From positions 1 to 64,000 of the forward strand of contig NZ_UTBZ01000168.1 of assembly GCF_900580865.1 (NCBI RefSeq): a stretch of 64,000 nt of DNA, in the 5' to 3' direction. The notes under the pieces were generated by a model. That model was not told where the DNA came from. It ran no database searches and saw only the letters and a list, made by a program, of their open reading frames with translations. Numbering within the stretch: the stretch's first letter is position 1; each line of letters opens with the position of its first letter. The translations under genes were made by a program, and so were the position numbers. Source of the DNA: Pseudomonas viridiflava (GTDB lineage: Bacteria; Pseudomonadota; Gammaproteobacteria; Pseudomonadales; Pseudomonadaceae). Shown here piece by piece: positions 1 to 7,562 of this stretch.

Positions 1-165
1 AGAACACCTCACCCCAGCCCTCTCCCAAGGGGGCGAGGGGGAAAGGGAGCCGATTTGTGTGCTGTTCAGAATCGAAGTCAGCTCGATAATTCAGGTCGGC
101 GTACCTTGAAAGAACACCTCGGTCAGTTCCCTCTCCCTCCGGGAGAGGGCTAGGGTGAGGGCCAC
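1..165. repeat. REP-like palindromic repeats of the CCCTCTCCC/GGGAGAGGG family
   Basis: This non-coding stretch before the chelatase gene holds two copies of a short palindromic element. The left copy has the CTCTCCC/GGGCGAGGGGG core near 20-42, and the right copy has CCCTCTCCC/GGGAGAGGGC at about 130-149 followed by TAGGGTGAGGG. Both are preceded by the same AGAACACCTC word (2-11 and 112-121), so the element is duplicated with a period of about 110 bases. The same family recurs at 11990-12296. No gene is seen here. The upstream gene, probably cobN by analogy with other pseudomonads, lies outside the window. Confidence 0.6.
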
Positions 166-222
166 CCCAACTGACACACCACAACGCCAAGAACACCAAT
201 GACCACGACAGAGAAAACCCAA

Positions 223-1224
223 ATGACCGACACCCCGCATTTCCCGCTCTCCGCCGTGGTCGGCGCCGATGACCTGAAACTCGCCCTGTGCCTCACCGCC
301 ATCGATCCGAAAATCGGCGGCGTGCTGATCGAAGGCCCGCGCGGTATGGCCAAATCGACCCTGGCCCGTGGCCTGGCCGATCTGCTCGCCAGCGGTCAAT
401 TCGTCACCTTGCCACTGGGCGCTACCGAAGAACGTCTGGTCGGCACCCTCGACCTCGACGCCGCCCTCAGCGAGGGCCGCGCGCAATTCTCACCGGGCGT
501 ACTGGCCAAGGCTGACGGCGGCGTGCTCTACGTCGATGAAGTCAACTTGCTGCCCGATCACTTGGTGGATCTGCTGCTCGACGTTGCTGCCAGCGGCACC
601 AACCTGATCGAGCGCGACGGTATTTCCCATCGGCATTCGGCGAAGTTCGTGTTGATCGGCACCATGAACCCGGAAGAGGGCGAGCTGCGTCCGCAACTGC
701 TCGACCGCTTCGGCTTGAACGTCGCCCTCGGCGGTCACACCGCACCGGCCGAACGCGGGCAGATCATTCGTCGGCGACTGGATTTCGACAGCGATCCGCA
801 AGCGTTCTGCACGCAGTGGGAAGCTGAGCAACAAGCCCTGCGTTTGCGTTGCGAAAGTGCTCGCGCTGCCTTGGCTAATATTGCGCTGGACGATGCCGCG
901 CTGGCGCAGATCACCGAGCGTTGTTTTGCTGCCGGGGTCGATGGACTGCGTGCCGATCTGGTCTGGTTACGCGCCGCTCGTGCTCACGCGGCGTGGCGTG
1001 GGGCTGCGGTGATTGGCACAGAAGATATCGACGCCGTCGCCGAGTTTGCCTTGCGCCATCGTCGCCGTGAGCAAGCGCCGTCGAGTCCGCAACGACCGGC
1101 TCAGGCGCTGGCCGAGACTCAGGCCTCGCCGAGTGAAGGGCAGGGCCAGTGGGGCGACATGCCGGCGCCCGCGCTGGCCACCGGCGCTCGCCGTGAAGTG
1201 CCGAGCTGGCCAAAAAAGCCTTAG
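223..1224 (+). CDS. chlD: ChlI-like AAA+ chelatase ATPase, short (zero-frame) product of a chlD gene
   Basis: This 333-residue protein is a magnesium-chelatase-type AAA+ ATPase of the ChlI/BchI class. In cobalamin producers such proteins work with CobN to insert cobalt. Visible motifs are Walker A (GPRGMAKST, about residue 40), Walker B (GVLYVDEVNLL) and the sensor/arginine-finger stretch GTMNPEEGELRPQLLDRFG. The zero frame stops at TAG 1222-1224 inside a Pro/Gln-rich linker, just after the complete ATPase module, so the short product is a whole ChlI-like subunit. The start at 223 gives an N-terminus like that of family members; an in-frame ATG at 199 has no better ribosome site. The stop sits between a slippery heptamer and a strong hairpin. 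Reading through by -1 slippage gives the longer ChlD-like form described in the next two entries. Confidence 0.85.
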   Translation: MTDTPHFPLSAVVGADDLKLALCLTAIDPKIGGVLIEGPRGMAKSTLARGLADLLASGQFVTLPLGATEERLVGTLDLDAALSEGRAQFSPGVLAKADGGVLYVDEVNLLPDHLVDLLLDVAASGTNLIERDGISHRHSAKFVLIGTMNPEEGELRPQLLDRFGLNVALGGHTAPAERGQIIRRRLDFDSDPQAFCTQWEAEQQALRLRCESARAALANIALDDAALAQITERCFAAGVDGLRADLVWLRAARAHAAWRGAAVIGTEDIDAVAEFALRHRRREQAPSSPQRPAQALAETQASPSEGQGQWGDMPAPALATGARREVPSWPKKP

Positions 1225-1259
1225 GCATTCGCCCCCGATCCGATGCGGGGGCGAATGCC
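1212..1259 (+). promoter_or_regulatory. Programmed -1 ribosomal frameshift signal (slippery A-AAA-AAG plus hairpin)
   Basis: The heptamer AAAAAAG (1212-1218) is phased as CC-A AAA AAG, the same heptamer and phase as the E. coli dnaX frameshift site. A 5-nt spacer (1219-1223) leads to an inverted repeat. Bases 1224-1237 pair with 1246-1259 to give 14 uninterrupted base pairs, mostly G-C, closing an 8-nt loop. The zero-frame stop TAG (1222-1224) lies at the foot of the stem. There is no T-run after the hairpin, so it is not an intrinsic terminator. No clear Shine-Dalgarno-like stimulator is seen upstream. Frameshifting within chlD to make both chelatase subunits has been reported in cobalamin producers (I recall Antonov, Mol Biol Evol 2020). 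This site fits that model. Confidence 0.9.
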
Positions 1260-1889
1260 AGACCCCGCGCCGGACGGCTGGACAACGGACGCCAGGGCAA
1301 ACGCCATGCCGCGCGCAGCGGCACGGTGAACTGGCCGGGCACGTTGCTCAACGGACGTCCTCGGACCCATGAAGATCTGCTGTTTCAACTGCGCACACGC
1401 TCGCCGCATGAACTGTGGCTGGTCATCGTCGATGCCTCCGCCTCGACGCGGCGCCATCACGCCTTGAGCGATGCCAAAGGTTTGCTCGCGCAACTGTTCG
1501 ATGACGCCTATCGCCAGCGCGCGCGCCTCGCATTATTGACGGCCAGTGGCTCGGCGCCGAAATGGCAGGTGCAGGGATTGAAAGCGTCCAGCGGCTTGCG
1601 TGTCTGGCTGGATGCGTTGGGTGCTGGCGGCGGCACACCGTTGCTGGCGGCGCTGGAGCAGGCAGAGCAATGGCTGGCGGTGCGGCGCAAGCGCTTTCCT
1701 GCCGAGCAGCAGCGGCTGTTGGTGGTAACGGATGGACGTTTGAAGCAATGGTCGGGACTGCCGGCACTGGCGTGTCCGGGCTTGTTGATCGATATCGAGC
1801 GCGGGCCGATCCGGTTGGGGCGGGCGCGGGATCTGGCTTCAGCGTTGAGTGCAGAGTATCGACACATCGATGAGCTGACTTCTCTCTGA
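1218..1889 (+). CDS. chlD: ChlD-like VWA domain, -1 frame extension of the chelatase gene
   Basis: This frame is entered by -1 slippage at 1212-1218 and adds 223 residues. The full fusion from 223 is about 555 residues, in the order AAA+, linker, VWA, which is the ChlD (medium chelatase subunit) architecture. The joined sequence runs WPKK-ALGIRPR and then a conserved linker with NGRQGKRHAARSG. The VWA domain has a MIDAS motif DASAS and the later VTDGR; MIDAS binds a metal and contacts the large subunit. The first possible independent start is GTG 1326. It has no ribosome site and would discard the conserved GRQGKRHAA segment encoded before it in this frame. A separate gene is therefore unlikely. 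A true frameshift mutation or sequencing error is possible but would not explain the hairpin. Confidence 0.8.
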   Translation, partial: ALGIRPRSDAGANARPRAGRLDNGRQGKRHAARSGTVNWPGTLLNGRPRTHEDLLFQLRTRSPHELWLVIVDASASTRRHHALSDAKGLLAQLFDDAYRQRARLALLTASGSAPKWQVQGLKASSGLRVWLDALGAGGGTPLLAALEQAEQWLAVRRKRFPAEQQRLLVVTDGRLKQWSGLPALACPGLLIDIERGPIRLGRARDLASALSAEYRHIDELTSL

Positions 1890-1913
1890 ACTTTTCGGCG
1901 ATTGTTCGACCGT

Positions 1914-1979
1914 CTTCGCGAGCAGGCTCGCTCCCACCTTGGAATGCGTTCAACTGTGGGAGCGAGCCTGCTCGCGAAG
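1914..1979. repeat. REP/BIME palindrome (GCGAGCAGGCTCGCTCC class)
   Basis: Two inverted arms, CTTCGCGAGCAGGCTCGC and its complement, face each other across about 20 bases. This is the common extragenic palindrome of fluorescent pseudomonads. It lies 25 bases after the chelatase gene and may form a 3'-end hairpin in its mRNA. Confidence 0.85.
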
Positions 1980-2064
1980 GCATCGACTCGGTACCCGGTC
2001 AGGAACACCAAAACCCGCATCCCTGCTCTATGCTGCACCCAGCCCCAATCACAAGGAGTGAGCG

Positions 2065-3711
2065 ATGCGCGTGCTGGTCAAAAATCCTCAGGACGATTTC
2101 CGTGTCAAAGCCTACGCCGGCACCAACGGCGTGCTGCTGGCCATGGATCTGGTCGAACCGCGGCGCAAGGGCCTGCTGGGATTTGCCATCGAAAAGCAGC
2201 AGGGCGCCAAACCGTGGTTGTTCCTGTTCAACAGCTTGACCTTCCCGAATAAGGCTCACACCTTCCCCCAGTTCCACGCCACCCCAAGCGATAAAGCCCC
2301 GCTGCAGAAATTTCGCTGGGCCGATTACGCGGTCAATCCGGGCATGACCCTTCACTATCGCGTGCATCTGGCCTACGGCACCGCGGATGCCGTGCAGTTG
2401 GGCGAATCGCTGCAGCTGACGATCACCTCCGATGACGGTCAGCCGCGCAATCAAAGCGTGATGTTCAATCGTGCTGTCGCCGCCAGTCAGGCGTTCCAGC
2501 GCAAGTTCCCCGAGCTGGACGCGCTGATCAGCGCCAACAAGAACATGCCCATCGAAACCTGGCCCGACGCGCCACGGCAATGGCTGGAAAACGGCTTGCT
2601 CGCACGCTTGCTCGGGTTTATCGAGCGTGCGGTCGATGACCGGTGGGCGCTTGATATCGCGATTTACGAATATCAGCTGCAGACGATCGTCGATGCGGTG
2701 AACGCGGCGTTCGCGCGGGGTGTACAAGTGCGGGTCCTGTACCACGCTCGACCGGATGATGAAGACACCACGATCAACGAAGCGAGCCTGGCGGCACTGC
2801 CTCCGACGAGCAAACGCGGGCGAGTGACCCACAACATCTTTCACAACAAATTCATGATTCTCAGCCGCGTCGATGCCAGTGAGGAGCGTCAGCCTGAAGC
2901 GGTTCTGTGTGGCAGCACCAATTTCACCGCCAACGGCGTTTATCGTCAGGCCAACGTGGTGCATGTGCTGGATGATGAATCAATCGCCGCCAGTTATCTG
3001 CAAACGTTCGAGCAGATCTGGGCGCAGCCGGATGATATCGGCGCAACCCGTGACTGGGTGACCGAACATAACCCGATGAATCCGCAGCAACCGTTGTTTG
3101 CCGGGTTCTCACCGCGTACCGGCGGCGCGGATCTGCAGGCGTTTGTGCAGATCATCGGCGCGGCGAAAAAAGACGTGCTGTTCGTCACGGTGTTCTCGCT
3201 GCCCGACGCGATCCTCAACGCCTTGCTTGGCCAGCCCCACGACGACATTCTGCGTTATGGCCTGCAAAACACGGCCAGCCGCATCACTGGATTCCATGCC
3301 GACCGCAGCGCCGAATTCGCCGCCACCGCGTTGCTCAATACCGGGCTGGAAGGCTGGCTGCGCGAGAACATGAAAGGCCAGAAAGGCAATCTGCTGGTGC
3401 ACACCAAAGCGGTGGTCACCGACTTCACCACGGACACGCCGACGATCATCAGCGGCAGCCACAACCTCAGCGCTTCGGCCAGTAACGGCAATGACGAAAA
3501 CTACCTGATCATTCGCGGCAAAACCGATCTTGCCGACCGCTATGGTCTGGAACTGCTGCGGTTCTACGAGCATTACCGCTTTCGTTATTTCGCGAAGAAA
3601 CTGGCATTGAAACAGGTGAGTCCATTGGCGGCGGATGACCGTTGGACCAACGATTACTACGTCGAAGGGGATTTACGGCAGTTGTCGCGTTTGCGCTTTG
3701 CCGGCCGCTGA
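2065..3711 (+). CDS. Phospholipase D-like domain protein
   Basis: This 548-residue protein has two PLD half-sites. The first is HNKFMIL followed by CGSTNFTANG (about residues 260-290). The second is HTKAVVTD followed by ISGSHNLSASASNGNDEN (about 445-480), a full HxKxxxxD motif. The first lacks the canonical aspartate at the fourth position after lysine. The family hydrolyses phosphodiester bonds of lipids or nucleic acids, and the substrate here is unknown. There is no signal peptide or membrane segment, so the protein is probably cytoplasmic. The start is supported by AAGGAG 8 bases upstream. The gene stands alone between two REP palindromes. Confidence 0.8.
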   Translation: MRVLVKNPQDDFRVKAYAGTNGVLLAMDLVEPRRKGLLGFAIEKQQGAKPWLFLFNSLTFPNKAHTFPQFHATPSDKAPLQKFRWADYAVNPGMTLHYRVHLAYGTADAVQLGESLQLTITSDDGQPRNQSVMFNRAVAASQAFQRKFPELDALISANKNMPIETWPDAPRQWLENGLLARLLGFIERAVDDRWALDIAIYEYQLQTIVDAVNAAFARGVQVRVLYHARPDDEDTTINEASLAALPPTSKRGRVTHNIFHNKFMILSRVDASEERQPEAVLCGSTNFTANGVYRQANVVHVLDDESIAASYLQTFEQIWAQPDDIGATRDWVTEHNPMNPQQPLFAGFSPRTGGADLQAFVQIIGAAKKDVLFVTVFSLPDAILNALLGQPHDDILRYGLQNTASRITGFHADRSAEFAATALLNTGLEGWLRENMKGQKGNLLVHTKAVVTDFTTDTPTIISGSHNLSASASNGNDENYLIIRGKTDLADRYGLELLRFYEHYRFRYFAKKLALKQVSPLAADDRWTNDYYVEGDLRQLSRLRFAGR

Positions 3712-3719
3712 CACCGTAC

Positions 3720-3830
3720 TGTAGGAGCTGCCGCAGGTTCGGGCCGCGATCGGACGATCTTTTGATCTTTTTTTTAAGCGGAGATCAAAAGATCGTCCGA
3801 TCGCGGCCCGAACCTTCGGCAGCTCCTACA
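3720..3830. repeat. Long inverted repeat, TGTAGGAGCTGCC class REP
   Basis: The arms TGTAGGAGCTGCC and GGCAGCTCCTACA continue inward through GTTCGGGCCGCGATCGGACGATC and its complement. Only one or two bases mismatch, and the loop is T-rich. The element could fold into a hairpin of about 50 bp. A shorter relative lies at 27952-28031. It sits just downstream of the PLD-like gene. Confidence 0.8.
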
Positions 3831-3931
3831 GGGGTATTCGGTGCGGATTACAGATTTTGAAATGATTTGCCGCTGTAGGAAATGTTCCCAATGCCTGTAC
3901 GCTCCAAGGCCATTTTTCATTCAGGATTTGC

Positions 3932-4087
3932 ATGAACACCCTTTCGGAGCCTCCCAGTCGCACCTTCCCCTCGCGCCATGGCGCGGTCTTGACGCACTCG
4001 CAGCATCCGGTTTTCCGACATCCGACTATCGTTGTTAACGCGGCCCCAGAGCCTTTGCGTTGCGCTTTGCCGTGTCCGGCAGCCTGA
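3932..4087 (+). CDS. Possible 51-residue upstream ORF before the TerC-family gene
   Basis: A short ORF begins at ATG 3932, preceded by AGGA seven bases upstream, and ends at TGA 4085-4087, 27 bases before the TerC gene. The peptide is rich in Pro, His and Arg (for example QHPVFRHPT and APEPLRCALPCPAA) and resembles no family I know. It could be a translated leader for the downstream gene or a chance ORF. The rest of the 3831-4114 gap shows no other gene. I looked for the manganese yybP-ykoY riboswitch core here and did not find it. Confidence 0.3.
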   Translation: MNTLSEPPSRTFPSRHGAVLTHSQHPVFRHPTIVVNAAPEPLRCALPCPAA

Positions 4088-4114
4088 ATTCATCGAGAGA
4101 GATAGAGACGTTTT

Positions 4115-5674
4115 ATGGAATGGTTAGCGGATCCCACGGCCTGGTTGGGCTTGTTGACATTGATCGTGCTGGAACTGGTGCTGGGTATCGACAACCTGGT
4201 GTTCATCGCAATCCTCGCGGATAAATTGCCGCCGCATCAGCGTGACCGCGCGCGGATCATCGGCCTGTCGCTGGCGCTGATCATGCGTCTTGGCCTGTTG
4301 GCGAGTATTTCCTGGCTGGTGACCCTCACGCAGCCGTTGTTCGAGTTGTTCGACAAGAGCTTCTCCGGCCGTGACCTGATCATGCTGTTCGGTGGTGTGT
4401 TCCTGTTGTTCAAGGCCACCATGGAATTGCACGAGCGCCTGGAAGGCCACATCGGTGAGCGCACGACCAACGCCGCTTATGCCATGTTCTGGCCGATCGT
4501 TGCGCAGATCGTGGTGCTCGACGCGGTGTTCTCCCTCGATGCGGTGATCACCGCCGTGGGCATGGTCGATGAACTGGCGGTGATGATGATCGCGGTGATC
4601 ATCTCGATCGGCTTGATGATTGTCGCCAGCAAGCCGCTGACGCGCTTCGTTAACGCGCACCCGACGGTGATCATGCTTTGTCTGGGTTTCCTGATGATGA
4701 TCGGTTTTGCCCTGACGGCCGAAGGTCTGGGCTTCCACATTCCGAAAGGTTATCTGTACGCCGCCATCGGTTTCTCGATTCTGATCGAGGTGTTCAACCA
4801 GATCGCCCGGGCTCGGCGCAAACGCTCGATGCAAGGCCTGCGGCCGATGCGCGAGCGCACGGCGCATGCGGTCATGCGCTTGCTGGGCGGGCGTAAACTG
4901 GCGGCGGAAGAGGTTGGCGAGGAGATCTCCGACCTGCTCGACGACGGTGATGCGCCAAGCGCGGAACTGTTCGACCGCCGTGAACGGGTGATGATCAGCG
5001 GCGTACTGCAACTGGCCGAGCGCCCGATTCGCGGACTGATGACCGTGCGCGCCGATGTCGACACGATTGATCTGGCCGATGATCGCGAGGCGATTCGTAC
5101 CCGCTTGATGCACTCGTCCTATTCGCGTCTGCCGTTGATTCGCAACGGTGCGGTGGATGAGCCGTTGGGCTTCGTGCACAAGAAGGAACTGCTCAAGGAA
5201 TATCTGGTCGGCACCGAGCCGAATCTGGAACACCTGGTGCGCAAGACCATCAACCTGCTCGACAGCTATTCGATTCTGAATGCGCTGGAGCAGATGCGCG
5301 CCGCCTCGACTCACATTGCTTTTGTGGTCAACGAATTCGGTGACTTTGTCGGTGTGTTGACCATGACTGACATTCTCGAGTCGATCGCCGGTGAGCTGCC
5401 GGACGCCAGCGAAATCGAAGGCCCGGACGTGATCGAGGAGCAGGGCGGGTTTATCGTCAGCGGTGCGTTGAACCTGGCGCGTGTGCGTCAGCGCACCGGG
5501 TTTGGCGCCTCGGCGACTGAGGACTATCAGACCATGGCCGGGTTGGTGATGAGCCTGCTGGATCGTCTGCCGGTCATTGGTGATCGTCTGGAGCATGCAG
5601 GCTGGCACATGACGGTCGAAGCGGTGGAAGAGCGGCGGGTGACGCGGGTGTTGTTGGTGCGTGCCGCCGCGTAG
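4115..5674 (+). CDS. TerC-family membrane protein with CBS and CorC/HlyC domains
   Basis: This 519-residue inner-membrane protein belongs to the YegH/YoaE group. The N-terminal TerC domain (about residues 1-230) has seven or so hydrophobic segments and the acidic membrane motifs ELVLGIDNLVF and DAVFSLDAVITAVG, which are thought to bind metal ions. A charged linker follows. Next comes a CBS pair (about 300-420, with FVVNEFGDFVGVLTMTDILE) and a C-terminal CorC/HlyC transporter-associated domain (about 435-515). TerC relatives are tied to manganese efflux and tellurite resistance; the substrate here is inferred only. The gene ends near a REP palindrome and appears to be a single transcription unit, perhaps with the short upstream ORF. 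Confidence 0.85.
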   Translation: MEWLADPTAWLGLLTLIVLELVLGIDNLVFIAILADKLPPHQRDRARIIGLSLALIMRLGLLASISWLVTLTQPLFELFDKSFSGRDLIMLFGGVFLLFKATMELHERLEGHIGERTTNAAYAMFWPIVAQIVVLDAVFSLDAVITAVGMVDELAVMMIAVIISIGLMIVASKPLTRFVNAHPTVIMLCLGFLMMIGFALTAEGLGFHIPKGYLYAAIGFSILIEVFNQIARARRKRSMQGLRPMRERTAHAVMRLLGGRKLAAEEVGEEISDLLDDGDAPSAELFDRRERVMISGVLQLAERPIRGLMTVRADVDTIDLADDREAIRTRLMHSSYSRLPLIRNGAVDEPLGFVHKKELLKEYLVGTEPNLEHLVRKTINLLDSYSILNALEQMRAASTHIAFVVNEFGDFVGVLTMTDILESIAGELPDASEIEGPDVIEEQGGFIVSGALNLARVRQRTGFGASATEDYQTMAGLVMSLLDRLPVIGDRLEHAGWHMTVEAVEERRVTRVLLVRAAA

Positions 5675-5706
5675 CACTTGAGTTGTCTGTCGGCTGTACT
5701 GGCCTC

Positions 5707-5771
5707 TTCGCGAGCAGGCTCGCTCCCACACTGGAACACGTTTCAAATGTGGGAGCGAGCCTGCTCGCGAA
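5707..5771. repeat. REP/BIME palindrome (GCGAGCAGGCTCGCTCC class)
   Basis: Perfectly matching 24-base arms run from TTCGCGAGCAGGCTCGC to its complement across a 17-base loop. This is the same class as 1914-1979. It lies between the TerC gene and the toxin-antitoxin pair. Confidence 0.85.
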
Positions 5772-5916
5772 TGCTTGGGTTCAGGCACCGCAGTATTCAC
5801 TGATGAAAAGTGTAGCGATCCTTCCTGTTCCCACCCAAGTGCGAGAAATATCTGACGGACAACGCAGAAACGTCGTTGGAAATCACGTGGTATCGTCAAA
5901 TGGATCGAAGTTAAGA

Positions 5917-5967
5917 ACTTCAGGGGTGCTATTTTAGGTGCTGTTAAAAGTACTTCAGGGAGCACCT
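5917..5967 (+). promoter_or_regulatory. Candidate autoregulatory operator of the toxin-antitoxin pair
   Basis: ACTTCAGGGGTGCT (5917-5930) is repeated as ACTTCAGGGAGCACC (5952-5966). An inverted repeat AGGTGCT (5936-5942) / AGCACCT (5961-5967) overlaps the second copy. The antitoxin ribosome site AGGGAG (5957-5962) lies inside the palindrome, so binding here would block both transcription and translation. Antitoxins of this class usually bind such repeats with the toxin as co-repressor. Confidence 0.55.
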
Positions 5968-5969
5968 TA

Positions 5970-6218
5970 ATGGCACACATCGTTCTTTCTCACGTAGTAG
6001 CGAGTATTTCCGAATTGAAAAAAAATCCGATGGGCACCGTAGCTGCAGGAGGTGGACGCTCTGTAGCGATTCTCAACCGAAATGAACCAGCGTTTTATTG
6101 CGTACCTGCCAAAGAGTACGAGGCAATGATGACGCGTCTTGATGATCTGGAGTTGATCGCGCTTTGCAAGGAGCGAGAAAACGACCCCAGCATCAAGGTC
6201 TCAATAGATGACCTATGA
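5970..6218 (+). CDS. Type II antitoxin, Phd/YefM-RelB class
   Basis: This 82-residue protein begins with the Phd/YefM-type DNA-binding fold. The segments SHVVASISELKKNP and SVAILNRNEPAFYCVPAKEYEAMM are typical of that fold. The C-terminal half is charged and likely wraps the toxin. The start follows AGGGAG by 7 bases. Its end overlaps the toxin start by 11 bases, which is the usual translational coupling in such pairs. It probably represses its own promoter through the repeats just upstream. Confidence 0.85.
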   Translation: MAHIVLSHVVASISELKKNPMGTVAAGGGRSVAILNRNEPAFYCVPAKEYEAMMTRLDDLELIALCKERENDPSIKVSIDDL

Positions 6219-6489
6219 GCTGGAGTTTTCTGAAAAGGCCTGGAAAGAATGGGAGAAGCTGGGCGCAGGTCTACGAGATCAGTTCAAGAAAAAACTAGCG
6301 GAGCGGCTGCTTAATCCACATGTACCCGCGGATCGGCTAAAAGGCCTGGGTAACGCATACAAAATAAAGCTGCGAAGCGCCGGATATCGCTTGGTGTATC
6401 GCGTCAAGGATGAAGTATTGGTTGTCACGGTGATAGCCGTAGGCAAACGAGAGCGAAGCCAAATATATGCAGAGGCTGCCAAGCGTTGA
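6208..6489 (+). CDS. RelE/ParE-superfamily toxin
   Basis: This 93-residue protein matches RelE-type mRNA interferases. It has the N-terminal MTYELEFSEKAWKEWEKL helix-strand, then LKGLGNAYKIKLRSAGYRLVYRV, and ends in VTVIAVGKRERSQIYAEA. The basic residues of the KLRSAGYRLVY and GKRER segments are those that RelE toxins use to bind and cut mRNA in the ribosome. The reading frame starts inside the antitoxin gene. Genes of this type are often mobile, and this pair is flanked by REP elements. Confidence 0.88.
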   Translation: MTYELEFSEKAWKEWEKLGAGLRDQFKKKLAERLLNPHVPADRLKGLGNAYKIKLRSAGYRLVYRVKDEVLVVTVIAVGKRERSQIYAEAAKR

Positions 6490-6533
6490 AACCGCGGACA
6501 GCCCGAAACATGCAGGCCCAACCGGGTTCGCCC

Positions 6534-6989
6534 TCAAACTCCGAAATGGGATCGCCACCACGCGACGATTCGCTCCAGGACGTTTTTTGTCTTTCTCTTT
6601 TCCAGGCTCTTTAGCTCCAGGCTGCCAAATTGCGAAGCAGCGACCCCGTCGGCTCCTTCTGTCTCGAGTAAGACCGTGGCTCTGTTGGTGCCGGGCGGCG
6701 CGAGGATCCAGTCGGTAAATACTTGCCAGTTCGGATCGTCTTCCAGCCTCAGCTCCAATTTGTCGCCAGCAGGATATAGCGTTAATACCACTCGAGCCGT
6801 GGAGCTGCTTGCGGTCTTCATTCTGACGGACAGCAGATAGTCAACTTCAGGTTCGATAGTGACGTCCTGACTGATGGATCCCGGTGAGACGATCTTGCAG
6901 TCATCATTAAAAGTAACGTGTTCTGGATAGGTCACAGACCAGTCTTTTGCGCCCTCGTAGAACTCGCCGTTCTTGATCAGATTCGTCAT
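6534..6989 (-). CDS. Carbohydrate-binding-module-like beta-sandwich protein (paralogue of 7563-7967)
   Basis: This 151-residue protein starts MTNLIKNGEF, which resembles the N-terminal strand of CBM4/9 (CenC-type) beta-sandwich domains. SISQDV and YLLSVRMKT follow at the positions those folds use. It shares the same opening, the PGSISQDV or PDSISQDV segment and the (L/I)SxRMKT segment with the gene at 7563-7967. A basic tail with KRKTKNVLERIVAWWRSHFG is extra and could be an amphipathic helix. There is no signal peptide, which is unusual for a carbohydrate binder. The start at 6989 follows AGGGAGAG; an upstream in-frame start at 7034 is less likely. Sugar binding is inferred from fold resemblance only. 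Confidence 0.65.
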   Translation of the reverse strand: MTNLIKNGEFYEGAKDWSVTYPEHVTFNDDCKIVSPGSISQDVTIEPEVDYLLSVRMKTASSSTARVVLTLYPAGDKLELRLEDDPNWQVFTDWILAPPGTNRATVLLETEGADGVAASQFGSLELKSLEKRKTKNVLERIVAWWRSHFGV

Positions 6990-7047
6990 GTCCAACTCTC
7001 CCTGAGATTTTTGGGTAATGCTGCTGCGAAACATTCAGCCAGTCCGT

Positions 7048-7479
7048 TCAGCGGTGACTCCTCAGGCGCGCACGTGCAACGGTGCGCAAAGTACGAAGTG
7101 TCCGACGCAGCCAAAGCAGATCATGCGTTTGTTTGCGGGCGGCAACGGGCGCTTTGGTCTTGCCGATATGCTCGGCGAAATCCCGTGCAAGGGTTTCTTC
7201 CGTGCCGATGCCTTTGAGTTTTTTCACCAGTCTGCCGTTCTTGTAAAACAGTACGGTTGGCGTCCCGGTAACCAGCGGATGACGCGGAGACTCGCTGGTA
7301 TTGAGCATGTAGATATTGGCGCGATGCCGATATGGCTCGGCCGTCTGGCGAAAGATCGGCCCGGCCCATTCGCAGGCGGGGCAATGTTCGTTGGCGAAAT
7401 ACAGGATTACCGGACGCCAGGTTTTCAGCGTTTTTCGATAGGTGGCCGGCAAGGCTGCGAAAGGGGTTGTCGAGTCCAT
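7048..7479 (-). CDS. Thioredoxin-like protein with CPAC active site
   Basis: This 143-residue protein has a thioredoxin fold: ILYFANEHCPACEWAGPIF carries the CPAC redox motif, and the cis-proline loop is TGTPTVLFYKNGRLVKKLKG. The CPAC motif differs from the classical CGPC. The C-terminal 35 residues form an Arg-rich tail. No signal peptide is present, so it acts in the cytoplasm if it is a reductase. The start at 7479 is chosen because GGGAG lies 8 bases upstream. It sits between two paralogous beta-sandwich genes on the same strand, so the three may form one operon. Confidence 0.75.
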   Translation of the reverse strand: MDSTTPFAALPATYRKTLKTWRPVILYFANEHCPACEWAGPIFRQTAEPYRHRANIYMLNTSESPRHPLVTGTPTVLFYKNGRLVKKLKGIGTEETLARDFAEHIGKTKAPVAARKQTHDLLWLRRTLRTLRTVARARLRSHR

Positions 7480-7562
7480 TGGAAACTCCCTTTTCGGAAT
7501 GCAGTGGTTCACGGAAAAAGCGAGCCGTCACGAGATGAAAGCTCGCTTTCAAGAGTACTGGC

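Noticed and set aside
1326..1889. A separate VWA gene starting at GTG 1326
   Set aside because: No ribosome site, and conserved linker sequence precedes it in the same frame; frameshift from the AAA+ frame explains it better.
3831..4114. A yybP-ykoY manganese riboswitch before the TerC-family gene
   Set aside because: The expected conserved core and paired elements were not found in the leader.
4124..5980. A 618-residue minus-strand ORF opposite the TerC gene
   Set aside because: It is low-complexity, His/Gln/Arg-rich antisense translation of a clear TerC-CBS-CorC gene, a usual artefact in GC-rich DNA.
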